Notes under the pieces: generated by a model
The model's input: only the letters and a program-made list of their open reading frames with translations
What the model was told of the DNA's origin: nothing
The model's database searches: none
Assembly: GCA_944332205.1 (NCBI GenBank)
Contig: CALVJN010000004.1
Location: forward strand, 1-64,000
DNA length: 64,000 nt
Origin: an uncultured Bacilli bacterium
GTDB taxonomy: Bacteria; Bacillota_I; Bacilli_A; RF39; UBA660
Reading direction: 5' to 3'
Made by a program: the position numbers and the translations under genes
Part shown: piece by piece, positions 50,199-58,226 of the stretch
How positions within the stretch are numbered: position 1 is the stretch's first letter
Layout of the letters: each line of letters begins with the position of its first letter

Positions 50199-50549
50199 AT
50201 GACAAAAGGTGTGAAAAATATTATATTAGGTGTTACTGTAGGAGCTGTTATTTCAGCAGGTATAGTATTGTGCAAAACAAATAAACATAATGAATTACAA
50301 TTAAAATCACAAGAAACACAATTAGAAAGTCCAAAAATTGAAAAAGTTATTGTATATAATGATGGAAGTATGACTTTTTTAATGGATTTCCCAGAGGAAT
50401 ATGGAATAGAAGAAGAACCTTATATTGAACAAAGACCTGATGATGTTTTGTATATTGAAGTATACAATGAAAACGGAGAAAAAGAAATAGTTCTACCAAC
50501 AGAAACATTAGAGCAAGAACCAGTACAGAAGAAAATAAAAAAATATTAA
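50199..50549 (+). CDS. small membrane-anchored acidic protein
   Basis: 116 residues. One N-terminal hydrophobic segment (about 7-25, containing a Cys) is followed by an acidic soluble domain with strands KVIVYNDGSMTFLMDFPEEY and VLYIEVYNENGEKEIVL. No known family was recognised. A GGGGGGAAAG ribosome site and a fully consensus promoter imply strong expression. A hairpin follows the gene. Confidence 0.7.
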   Translation: MTKGVKNIILGVTVGAVISAGIVLCKTNKHNELQLKSQETQLESPKIEKVIVYNDGSMTFLMDFPEEYGIEEEPYIEQRPDDVLYIEVYNENGEKEIVLPTETLEQEPVQKKIKKY

Positions 50550-50550
50550 T

Positions 50551-50597
50551 TTTACAAATAAAAGAATGTCCTTGTTACAATTCTTTTTATTTTGTAA
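50551..50597 (+). terminator. Terminator-like hairpin after the acidic protein gene
   Basis: AAAAGAAT (50560-50567) pairs with ATTCTTTT (50580-50587), with outer pairing of TTTACA against TGTAA. T-rich tail. Confidence 0.6.
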
Positions 50598-50613
50598 CCC
50601 ATTTGGAGGCTTT

Positions 50614-51468
50614 ATGAATAAAAAAATTATAGTAGATAGAGAAATGAAAATTTATGATTTTTTAAGAGAAAAATTATTATCATTATCTAAAAATAATATT
50701 AAAAGTATTCTGAGAAGAAAAATGGTTATGATTAATAACGAAATTGTAACTTCCTACGATTATAATGTAAAAATTAATGATGTTGTAATTATAAAAAACA
50801 ATGTTATAGAGTCGAATTTTTCAAAGGAAATAAAAATTATTTATGAAGATAAGTCAATTATAGTAATAGATAAACCAAGTGGTATTTTAACTATTGCGAC
50901 AGAAGAAAATAAATATGACAATTTTAATTTATATAGTATTTTGTCAAAGTATGTAAAAAAAGAAAATGCTAATAATAAAATTTTTATTGTTCATCGTCTT
51001 GATAAAGATACCTCAGGTGTAATAATCTTTGCAAAGAGTGAGAATATTAAAGAAAAATTACAAAAAAATTGGAATGAAACTACTAATAGAATTTATTATG
51101 CAGTAGTGATTGGTAATACTAAAGAAAAAGATACTTTAATGAATTATTTACAAGAAGATAAAAGATTAAGAACTTATGTTTCTGATAGTGGAAAATTAGC
51201 TATAACAAATTATGAAAAAATAAAATCAAATAGTAAATATTCTTTGTTAAAAATAAAGATAAACAGCGGTAGACGAAATCAGATTAGAGTTCAATTAAGT
51301 AATATAAATCATCCAATTTTAGGAGACAATAAATATGGCATAAAAGATAAAAGCGCAAAAAGAATGATGTTACACGCTAGTATACTTGAGATAGTTAATC
51401 CGATCAGTAATAAAAAAATGAAATTTGAATCTAAAGTACCAAGTTTATTTTATAAAAAAGTTGAATAA
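50614..51468 (+). CDS. RluA-family pseudouridine synthase
   Basis: 284 residues. An N-terminal S4 RNA-binding domain (about 10-70) is followed by the catalytic domain with DKPSGILTIATEEN, the active-site Asp in FIVHRLDKDTSGVIIFAK (about 135) and GRRNQIRVQLSNINHPILGD. It modifies uridines in 23S rRNA or tRNA; which site cannot be told. The start is ATG 50614 with TTGGAGGC upstream. Confidence 0.92.
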   Translation: MNKKIIVDREMKIYDFLREKLLSLSKNNIKSILRRKMVMINNEIVTSYDYNVKINDVVIIKNNVIESNFSKEIKIIYEDKSIIVIDKPSGILTIATEENKYDNFNLYSILSKYVKKENANNKIFIVHRLDKDTSGVIIFAKSENIKEKLQKNWNETTNRIYYAVVIGNTKEKDTLMNYLQEDKRLRTYVSDSGKLAITNYEKIKSNSKYSLLKIKINSGRRNQIRVQLSNINHPILGDNKYGIKDKSAKRMMLHASILEIVNPISNKKMKFESKVPSLFYKKVE

Positions 51469-51532
51469 ACATATTTGTTAAAAAAAAGAATATATGATAC
51501 AATTTTTATGGACAATTATTAGGAGGACTTTT

Positions 51533-52339
51533 ATGAAAGTAATAAAAAATACTTTAGCTAATTTTAATAGATATACTTTTTTGATGAAACAATTAATATT
51601 AAGAGATTTTAAAGTAAAATACAAAAGAAGTGTATTAGGTATAGTTTGGAGCTTACTTTATCCAGTTCTTATGATGGCTGTAATGGCAATGGTGTTTTCA
51701 CAAATGTTTAAATTTAATGTAGAAGGAGTTAATTATTTAGTATATTTAATGACTGGGTTAGTAATTTTTAATTATTTTAGTGAAGCTAGTAATACTGCTA
51801 TGACATCTGTTGTAACAAATTTTTCATTAATAAACAAAGTATATATTCCTAAATATATTTTTCCTATTGCAAAAACATTATTTGTTGGAATAAATTTTCT
51901 TTTAACCTTAATTCCTTTGCTAGTAATAATACTAGTTACTGGAAGTGGAGAAACAAGATGTGTGATTAATGTTTGGTATATTCTATTGCCATATATATTT
52001 GTATGTTTATTGTTGTTTACGATGGGAATTGGTTTGTTTTTATCTACTATTTCAGTATTTTTAAGGGATATGTTTTATATCTATGGAATAATTATAACAA
52101 TTTGGAATTATGTAACACCTGTGTTTTATGATATATCGATAATACCTACAGTGTTACAACCAATATTTAAATTAAATCCGTTATATATGTTTATAAATAG
52201 TGCAAGAACAATAATATTGTATGGGACACCTCCATCATTAATACAAATTCTTAGCATGCTCATAATAAGTTTATTAACACTTGTAATTGGTGCAATTGTG
52301 TTTAAGAAAAATCAAGATAAATTTATATATTATGTATAA
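51533..52339 (+). CDS. ABC-2 polysaccharide/teichoic acid exporter permease
   Basis: 268 residues with six transmembrane helices. The N-terminal LILRDFKVKYKRSVLGIVWS and 'LLYPVLMMAVMAMVF' are typical of TagG/Wzm permeases that export lipid-linked glycans. ATG 51533 follows AGGAGGACTTTT. It pairs with the ATPase gene 68 bases downstream. No teichoic-acid or glycan synthesis genes are adjacent. Confidence 0.9.
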   Translation: MKVIKNTLANFNRYTFLMKQLILRDFKVKYKRSVLGIVWSLLYPVLMMAVMAMVFSQMFKFNVEGVNYLVYLMTGLVIFNYFSEASNTAMTSVVTNFSLINKVYIPKYIFPIAKTLFVGINFLLTLIPLLVIILVTGSGETRCVINVWYILLPYIFVCLLLFTMGIGLFLSTISVFLRDMFYIYGIIITIWNYVTPVFYDISIIPTVLQPIFKLNPLYMFINSARTIILYGTPPSLIQILSMLIISLLTLVIGAIVFKKNQDKFIYYV

Positions 52340-52407
52340 ATACTAAAATATTAGAAAGGAAGTTAATTAACTTAATACATTTTATTAAAGTTAATAATAT
52401 AGAATAT

Positions 52408-53211
52408 ATGATAAAAATTGATAATGTGTCTATGAAATTTGACTTAGGTATTGAAAAAGGATCATCGTTAAAAAATATGTTTATCTCTCTTTTTGATAAA
52501 AAAAGAAGAAGAAAAAAAGAATATTTTTGGGCACTAAATAATGTAAGTTTTGATGTAAAAAAGGGTGAGGTAGTTGGATTAATAGGAAGTAATGGAGCAG
52601 GGAAAAGTACTCTACTTAAAGTAGTTAGCGGGGTAATGAAACCAACTAAAGGACAAGTAATTGTTAATGGGAAAATAGCTCCTATGATTGAACTAGGTGC
52701 AGGGTTCGATCCGGAGCTAACTGCTCGTGAAAATATTTATCTAAATGGTGCTGTTTTAGGATATTCAGAAAACTTTTTAAATGAAAAATTTAATGAAATT
52801 GTAGAATTTTCAGAATTAAAAGATTTTCTTGATGTACCGGTTAAAAACTTTTCATCTGGAATGGTAGCGAAACTTGCTTTTTCAATATCAACAATTGTTG
52901 ATCCTGAAATTTTAATTGTCGATGAAATTTTATCAGTTGGTGATATAAAATTTCAAGAAAAAAGTAAAAATAAGATGATGGATTTAATAAAAGGAGGAAC
53001 AACTGTTCTTTATGTTTCACATTCAATAGAAAGTATTAAAGAATTATGTGATAAAGTAGTTTGGTTGGATCATGGTAGTGTTGTAAAAATAGGACCAGCT
53101 AAAGAATTGTGTTCACAATATTATTTAGCACAAATGGGAATTACTGAAGAAGAAGCAGAAAAAAGAAAAAAAGATGAAACCACTAAAATCAAAAATAAAA
53201 AAAAGAAATAA
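52408..53211 (+). CDS. ABC transporter ATPase, TagH/Wzt type
   Basis: 267 residues. Walker A GLIGSNGAGKSTLLKVVSG (about 66-84), signature NFSSGMVAKLAFSIS (about 151-165), Walker B ILIVDEILSVGD and the H-loop YVSHS. The 'APMIELGAGFDPELTARENI' block is characteristic of glycan-exporting ATPases. It lacks the long C-terminal carbohydrate-binding domain of Wzt, ending in a Lys-rich tail. The ribosome site at ATG 52408 is poor; a better one (GAAAGGAAG) lies about 50 bases upstream without an in-frame start. Confidence 0.9.
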   Translation: MIKIDNVSMKFDLGIEKGSSLKNMFISLFDKKRRRKKEYFWALNNVSFDVKKGEVVGLIGSNGAGKSTLLKVVSGVMKPTKGQVIVNGKIAPMIELGAGFDPELTARENIYLNGAVLGYSENFLNEKFNEIVEFSELKDFLDVPVKNFSSGMVAKLAFSISTIVDPEILIVDEILSVGDIKFQEKSKNKMMDLIKGGTTVLYVSHSIESIKELCDKVVWLDHGSVVKIGPAKELCSQYYLAQMGITEEEAEKRKKDETTKIKNKKKK

Positions 53212-53653
53212 TTTTATTAGAAAATTTTTACTTACAACACTTACAATTATTTGGATGGGGATAATTTTCTTTTTTTCTAATCAAAAAGCAATAGCTTCTA
53301 ATAATATCAGTGATGGAATCATTGATAAAATTGTAATTAAAACATATAGTGTATTTAAAAATGATGTTTCTACTATAGAAAAAGAGTTTATAAAAAAATA
53401 TTTTACACGACCAATAAGAAAACTTGGACATTTTGTTGTATATTTTATTTTAGGAATTTTAGTATTTTTTACTCTAAAATCGTACAATATAAAGTTATCG
53501 TTAACTTACTACGCAATATTAATATGTTGTATTTATGCATTTAGTGATGAATTTCACCAACTATTTATACCTGGTAGAAGCTGCCAAATTTCTGATGTAG
53601 TACTGGATACATTTTCTAGTTCGTTTTCTATTTTGCTATTTAATAAAAAATAA
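53174..53653 (+). CDS. VanZ-family membrane protein
   Basis: 159 residues with four transmembrane helices. It carries the family motifs KLGHFVVYFILGIL and YAFSDEFHQLFIPGRSCQIS followed by DVVLDT. VanZ proteins are linked to glycopeptide/lipoglycopeptide tolerance, but most chromosomal members have unknown roles. It starts inside the ABC ATPase gene (38-base overlap), with AAAGAAAAAAAG as ribosome site, so its expression is coupled to the exporter. No vanHAX genes are present. Confidence 0.88.
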   Translation: MKPLKSKIKKRNNFIRKFLLTTLTIIWMGIIFFFSNQKAIASNNISDGIIDKIVIKTYSVFKNDVSTIEKEFIKKYFTRPIRKLGHFVVYFILGILVFFTLKSYNIKLSLTYYAILICCIYAFSDEFHQLFIPGRSCQISDVVLDTFSSSFSILLFNKK

Positions 53654-53964
53654 GTTATTGATTAAATAGTGTTAGTAAGCAATAAATTTGATAAATGAAA
53701 TTATTATAAGGAGTGAATTTGAATCACTCTTTTATAATGCTCTTAATTAAGAAAAGTTTAGTAACAAACTAATTATATTGCTTATAATGAAAAGAATTAT
53801 TTTAATAGACTTAATAATACTATTTGTCGTTTAAGTTATAACGTTATTAATATTATATTTAAATTAATTTTCAATGTATTTAATATTTTGTATAAATTTA
53901 ATATTTTTTTATTAAATAAAAATAGTATTAATAAAATTTTAATTAACACTATTTATAATACAAT
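53654..53964. other. intergenic region before repeat copy 2
   Basis: About 310 bases without a supported gene. It holds a terminator (53709-53734) and an 11-base perfect inverted pair: AAATAGTGTTA (53664-53674) and TAACACTATTT (53944-53954). The right arm ends 10 bases before the direct repeat begins. Confidence 0.6.
53709..53734 (+). terminator. Terminator after vanZ-like gene
   Basis: AAGGAGTGA (53709-53717) pairs with TCACTCTTT (53725-53733) over a 7-base loop and is followed by T residues. Confidence 0.7.
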
Positions 53965-54023
53965 TTTTAAAAAATAAAATAATCATTTTTAAATAAATTG
54001 TAAAATAAAAATAAAGATAATGA

Positions 54024-54051
54024 TTGAATAAAAAAATAAGTTTGATATAAT
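54024..54051 (+). promoter_or_regulatory. promoter of cassette 2, 16-base spacer
   Basis: TTGAAT (54024-54029) and TATAAT (54046-54051) with 16 bases between, two more than in copy 1 and closer to optimal. Confidence 0.6.
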
Positions 54052-54092
54052 AAAAATAGATAATAATAGCTAAGAATAAGGAAGTGAAAAAA

Positions 54093-54587
54093 ATGGAAGA
54101 AGTACATAAACAAAAAGGAAATAATAAGCGAAAAAAAAGTGTTATAGGATTTTGGATATGCATAATAATAGCAATAGTAACAATAACGAGCTCAATAGTA
54201 ATGATAAGTGAAACAAAAAAAGTAAAAAATAATGATAAAGAAGAAACCACAGAAAAAGAGGAAGAAGAAATAAAGAGGCCAGAAGCAAACACAAATGAGG
54301 GAATAATAAAGGATAGAACAGAAAACGGAATAAGTTTTACAGAAACAACATTGACAATAGTAGAAAATGGATCAAGTTTTTCAACATTAGTAACAAACAC
54401 AACAGAAGAAGAAATAAAAGTAAGAGTATTTGAAATAAATTTTAAGAATGAAAAAGGAGAAGTAATAACGACACTATATGGATATATAGGAGGAAGTTTA
54501 TTGGCAAATGAATCAAGAAGAATATCGAGTAATGTAGATATAGAATTAAAAGAAGCAGTAGATATAGAATACAAAATAGTAGTTTGA
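54093..54587 (+). CDS. membrane-anchored FxLYD-like protein, cassette copy 2
   Basis: 164 residues, identical to the product of 18607-19101 except for Lys instead of Asn at residue 6 or so. Same layout: basic tip, one transmembrane helix, acidic linker and an exterior beta-rich domain. It is cotranscribed with the second giant pseudopilin 30 bases downstream. Keeping both copies of this small partner intact suggests that each pseudopilin needs one. Confidence 0.75.
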   Translation: MEEVHKQKGNNKRKKSVIGFWICIIIAIVTITSSIVMISETKKVKNNDKEETTEKEEEEIKRPEANTNEGIIKDRTENGISFTETTLTIVENGSSFSTLVTNTTEEEIKVRVFEINFKNEKGEVITTLYGYIGGSLLANESRRISSNVDIELKEAVDIEYKIVV

Positions 54588-54617
54588 TAAATAAATAAGT
54601 AGAAGGTTGGTGGAACA

Positions 54618-57575
54618 GTGAAAAAGAAGATAAAACCAATTACAAAGAAAATAAGGAATAAGAAAATAGGATTTACATTAATAGAACTATTAGCAGTAAT
54701 AATAATATTAGGAATAATAATGATGATAGCGATACCAAGTATAGCAGAATATATAGATTATTCTAGAAGGAATTCATATGTAGCAACAGCAAGAGGATAT
54801 CTAGATGCAACAAGAGTAAAAATAAATTCATATGAGTTTCCATTTGGAGATAGGGAAATAACATATTGGATACCAATAGAATGTTTGAACTTAGAAAGAG
54901 GAGAAGGAAAAAGTCCGTATGGAGACTTTTTAGAGGGATATGCGGTTGTAACATATACAGGGAGTGGATATAACTACTATTTTACAAGTAGAGATGAAGC
55001 AAAGAAAGGAATACTAGTAACACCATATAACGAAATAGATATAGACAGTATAATAAGTTTAAATTCTGAAATACAAGTTCAATTAGGAATAGGAGGAAGA
55101 CCAAATGTAGGAATAATGGATAAAAATACATGTGATGCTGAGAATTTAAAGATAAAAGAAGCATTAGAAAATATAGAAGAAGGAGAAACAGCTACAGAAG
55201 ATAAAGGATTAATAACAGATAAAAATCCGCCTAGTATAACGGTAAATATAATAAAAAGCGATATAAGCCATTCAAATATAACATTAACAGTAACGGATGA
55301 TGTTGGTTTATCTGAAGATAATAGATATGAATATTGTTTATCAAGTAGTAATACAGAAATAAAAGATTGCGAATTTAAAGAATATGAAAGTGAAAGACCA
55401 TTTGAGGAAAATAGTCCTAATAGATATTTATGGGTATATCCAGTAAAAGATAAGCAAGGGAATATAAGTAATGGATATAGTAGTATAGAAGAGCCATTCA
55501 TGATAGCAGATATATCAACAGCGAGTTATGAAGTTACGCCTAAAGGATGGAGTGAAAGCAAGAAGGTAATAATAAACTATCCAGAAGGATATAAAAATGA
55601 ATATAGTATAGATGGTGGTATAACCTGGAAAGAGTATACAGGAGAAATAACATTAACAGAAAACACAACAATAATATCAAGGATGACAAGTGAAGATAAG
55701 TATATATCAGGATCAAGTCAAACAGTATCACAAATAGATCCAACAAAACCAACAAAAGCAGATTATACATATGAAATAAATAATACGAGTGTAAAAATAA
55801 CAGCATCAGGAGAAGATAAAGAATCAGGAATAACACATTATAGTTTCAGTAAAGATAGTGGAGAAAGTTGGAGTGAAGTTAGTACAAACCCAGTATATAC
55901 ATATACAATAGGAAGTGGAGAAGTAATAGAAGTAAAAGTTAAAGTATATAATGGAACATACGAAAATGATGGAGAAAGTAATAATTATTTAATTAGTGAA
56001 GGAAAGACATTAAGAATACCGACATATACAGTAACACCAAGTAGTGGATGGAGTAACCAAAAGACAGTGGCAATAAATTATATTGATGGCCATACTAAAG
56101 AATATAGTTTAAATAATGGAGTAACATGGAATACATATACGAATGCGCTTAGTTTAACTACTAATGCGACAGTAATGGCAAGAAGTGTTAGCGAGAAAGG
56201 GTCATTAATATCAAGTATAAACGTATCAAATATTGAAACAATAAAACCAACAGTTAACGTAAGTACTATTTCTTATAATGGTACAAGTTCAGTAATAAGA
56301 ATAAATATTTCTGATAGTGGTGGAAGTGGACTATCAACAAGTAATAAATATCAATATTATTTATCAACAAGTAATACTACTCAAACAGGAGGAAGTTGGC
56401 AAAATTATACAATAGGTTCTACATTTAATATCACTGGAACTAATCAGACAAAATATTTATGGGTATATCCTATAAGAGATAATGCTGGTAATTATAATGG
56501 AACTTATACTAACGATGCAGTTCCATACGTAGTTGGTACATATAAATTTGTAACTAATTATACAATAACATATAATTTAGGCGGTGGAAGTGCAACCAAT
56601 CCAACTAGTTATACATATGAAACAAATACTTTCACATTAACTAATCCGACAAGAAAGGATTATACTTTTTTAGGATGGACAGGTAGCAATGGAACCACTC
56701 CAAGTAAGACAGTAACAATTCCTAAAGGTTCTACAGGAAATAGAACATATACGGCTAATTGGCAATTAGCTTGCTCTAATACGCCGGTATATACATATAC
56801 AGGTAGGCATCAATTTATAAATGATGGAAATGGCAATTGGCGAATAAAGTTTTTAACAAGTGGAACATTTACATTAACTAAGCCGCTTTGCTCTAATACA
56901 ATAGATGCATTCTTAGTAGGTGGAGGTGCTGGAGGCTTCAATGGTGGAAATGAGAACAATTTTGAATCAGGAGGTGCTGGTGGTGGCGGTGGATACACTA
57001 GAACTTCCAAATATGTCCAAATAACAATAAACACTCCGTATCAGATAGTAATTGGTTCAGGAGGAGGCGTTGCTTCTAATGGCGGTTCTTCTTCAGCATT
57101 TGGTTTTATAGCTAGTGGAGGCTATGCATCTTCCAATGGTGGAAATGGTGGCTCTGGTGGTGGAGCTGGTGGATCTTGGGATGGAAATCCAGGAGGAAGT
57201 AATGGTGCCAGTGGTAATGGATTGGGGCAAACAGTTCAAGCTGGACCAAATGGTGAAACTGGTAACACATGTGAATTTGGTGAATATCCTTGTAGTACAG
57301 ATAAATTGTACTCTGGCGGTGGCGGTGGCGGCGCTGGAGGACAATCATATATTGCTGGAAATTATGGAGCTAGAGGCGCTTCTGGTGGCGCTGGTGGCGG
57401 AGGAAAAGGCGGAGATTCCGATAGTTGGAGTAGTGGTTATTGGGAAAGTCAACCAGGTGGTGCAGGAACTGCTAATACCGGTGGCGGCGGTGGCGGCGGC
57501 GGTAGTAGCGCAAATGGAATTGAACCAGGTGGAATAGGGGGTTCTGGAATTGTCATAATTAGAAATTCCAGATAA
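54618..57575 (+). CDS. giant pseudopilin-like surface protein, glycine-rich tail B with InlB repeat
   Basis: 985 residues. Residues 1-597 or so equal those of the copy at 19132: leader, KIGFTLIELLAVIIILG prepilin motif and Ig-like modules A-B-C-B'-A'. After a mosaic stretch (about 598-643) it departs. An InlB B-repeat/Flg_new-like module (about 649-715, TITYNLGGGS ... FLGWTGSNG ... YTANW) is followed by a glycine-rich domain (about 745-985, with LVGGGAGG, GGGGGGAGG and VIIRNS), ending with a beta-type strand. A few Cys residues are present (NTCEFGEYPC). The tail resembles glycine-rich lectin-like domains but not tail A at sequence level. GTG start, GGTTGGTGG ribosome site. A strong terminator follows. 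Confidence 0.8.
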   Translation: MKKKIKPITKKIRNKKIGFTLIELLAVIIILGIIMMIAIPSIAEYIDYSRRNSYVATARGYLDATRVKINSYEFPFGDREITYWIPIECLNLERGEGKSPYGDFLEGYAVVTYTGSGYNYYFTSRDEAKKGILVTPYNEIDIDSIISLNSEIQVQLGIGGRPNVGIMDKNTCDAENLKIKEALENIEEGETATEDKGLITDKNPPSITVNIIKSDISHSNITLTVTDDVGLSEDNRYEYCLSSSNTEIKDCEFKEYESERPFEENSPNRYLWVYPVKDKQGNISNGYSSIEEPFMIADISTASYEVTPKGWSESKKVIINYPEGYKNEYSIDGGITWKEYTGEITLTENTTIISRMTSEDKYISGSSQTVSQIDPTKPTKADYTYEINNTSVKITASGEDKESGITHYSFSKDSGESWSEVSTNPVYTYTIGSGEVIEVKVKVYNGTYENDGESNNYLISEGKTLRIPTYTVTPSSGWSNQKTVAINYIDGHTKEYSLNNGVTWNTYTNALSLTTNATVMARSVSEKGSLISSINVSNIETIKPTVNVSTISYNGTSSVIRINISDSGGSGLSTSNKYQYYLSTSNTTQTGGSWQNYTIGSTFNITGTNQTKYLWVYPIRDNAGNYNGTYTNDAVPYVVGTYKFVTNYTITYNLGGGSATNPTSYTYETNTFTLTNPTRKDYTFLGWTGSNGTTPSKTVTIPKGSTGNRTYTANWQLACSNTPVYTYTGRHQFINDGNGNWRIKFLTSGTFTLTKPLCSNTIDAFLVGGGAGGFNGGNENNFESGGAGGGGGYTRTSKYVQITINTPYQIVIGSGGGVASNGGSSSAFGFIASGGYASSNGGNGGSGGGAGGSWDGNPGGSNGASGNGLGQTVQAGPNGETGNTCEFGEYPCSTDKLYSGGGGGGAGGQSYIAGNYGARGASGGAGGGGKGGDSDSWSSGYWESQPGGAGTANTGGGGGGGGSSANGIEPGGIGGSGIVIIRNSR

Positions 57576-57620
57576 AGATTAATTAAAAAAAATCAAAATA
57601 AACAACATATAAGTAATTAT

Positions 57621-57653
57621 ATAGTTAGTGTGCAATACACTAACTATTTTTTT
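57621..57653 (+). terminator. Terminator of cassette 2
   Basis: ATAGTTAGTGT (57621-57631) pairs with ACACTAACTAT (57637-57647) over 5 bases, then a T run. No equivalent terminator was seen after cassette 1. Confidence 0.85.
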
Positions 57654-57806
57654 AATTTATATGATTCAAAAAAATAAATAATAATACTTTTATAAAATTA
57701 CATACAATTTTATGTTTATTTTATTTACTGTCTAATATTATTTAATTATTTCATAATATTTGCATTTTTAATATGATTATTTTATTATTAATATAAGGTG
57801 AATAAT

Positions 57807-58226
57807 ATGAAGTATTATTTTATAACTTTATTTTTAATTGTTTTAATTTCATATTTAGGAATTTTTATTAAAACTGAAAGAAAAATTTGGGAAGCTTTAG
57901 TTCCTGGGTATAATATATATATTTTATTTAAAATATTAGATTTACATATCTTTTTATTTATATCTTTAATTATCTTAATTTTAATTCCTATAACAAGCAA
58001 GTTCTTTATTTTATTAATTGTGGTTAATCTTCCTTTTATAATATCAGATGCTTTTGGATACAAACTATTTTATGGTTTTTTAATATTGTTATTTCCAATT
58101 TTTTTTCTTCCTTACGTAGTTTTTAAAGGAACCTATATATATTCAGAATATAAGAGTGGAAAAGATAATTTAGAAGATGAAAGATTAGATAAAATGATTG
58201 AAGAAAGTTTGAGGAATTGTTCATGA
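57807..58226 (+). CDS. DUF5684-like membrane protein
   Basis: 139 residues with four hydrophobic helices and an acidic C-terminal tail. The segment WEALVPGYNIYILFKI (about 25-40) resembles the 'P-x-x-N-x-Y-x-L-x-K-I' core of small membrane proteins often found beside signal-peptidase or secretion genes. Function unknown. ATG 57807 with AAGGTGAAT upstream. The stop and the next start overlap as ATGA. Confidence 0.65.
   Translation: MKYYFITLFLIVLISYLGIFIKTERKIWEALVPGYNIYILFKILDLHIFLFISLIILILIPITSKFFILLIVVNLPFIISDAFGYKLFYGFLILLFPIFFLPYVVFKGTYIYSEYKSGKDNLEDERLDKMIEESLRNCS

Larger units (their letters stand above)
53965..56410. repeat. long direct repeat, copy 2
   Basis: Partner of 18481-20924. 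The repeat starts with the loop and right arm of the murE terminator, although no murE is here, indicating that the murE-linked copy is the likely source. Past 56410 similarity is patchy to about 56543 (same offset, including a 50-base identical block at 56454-56503) and then vanishes. Confidence 0.9.

Noticed and set aside
18481-57575. The duplicated cassette as a transposon or integron
   Set aside because: No transposase, integrase, terminal inverted repeats, target duplications or recombination-site arrays were visible at either copy.
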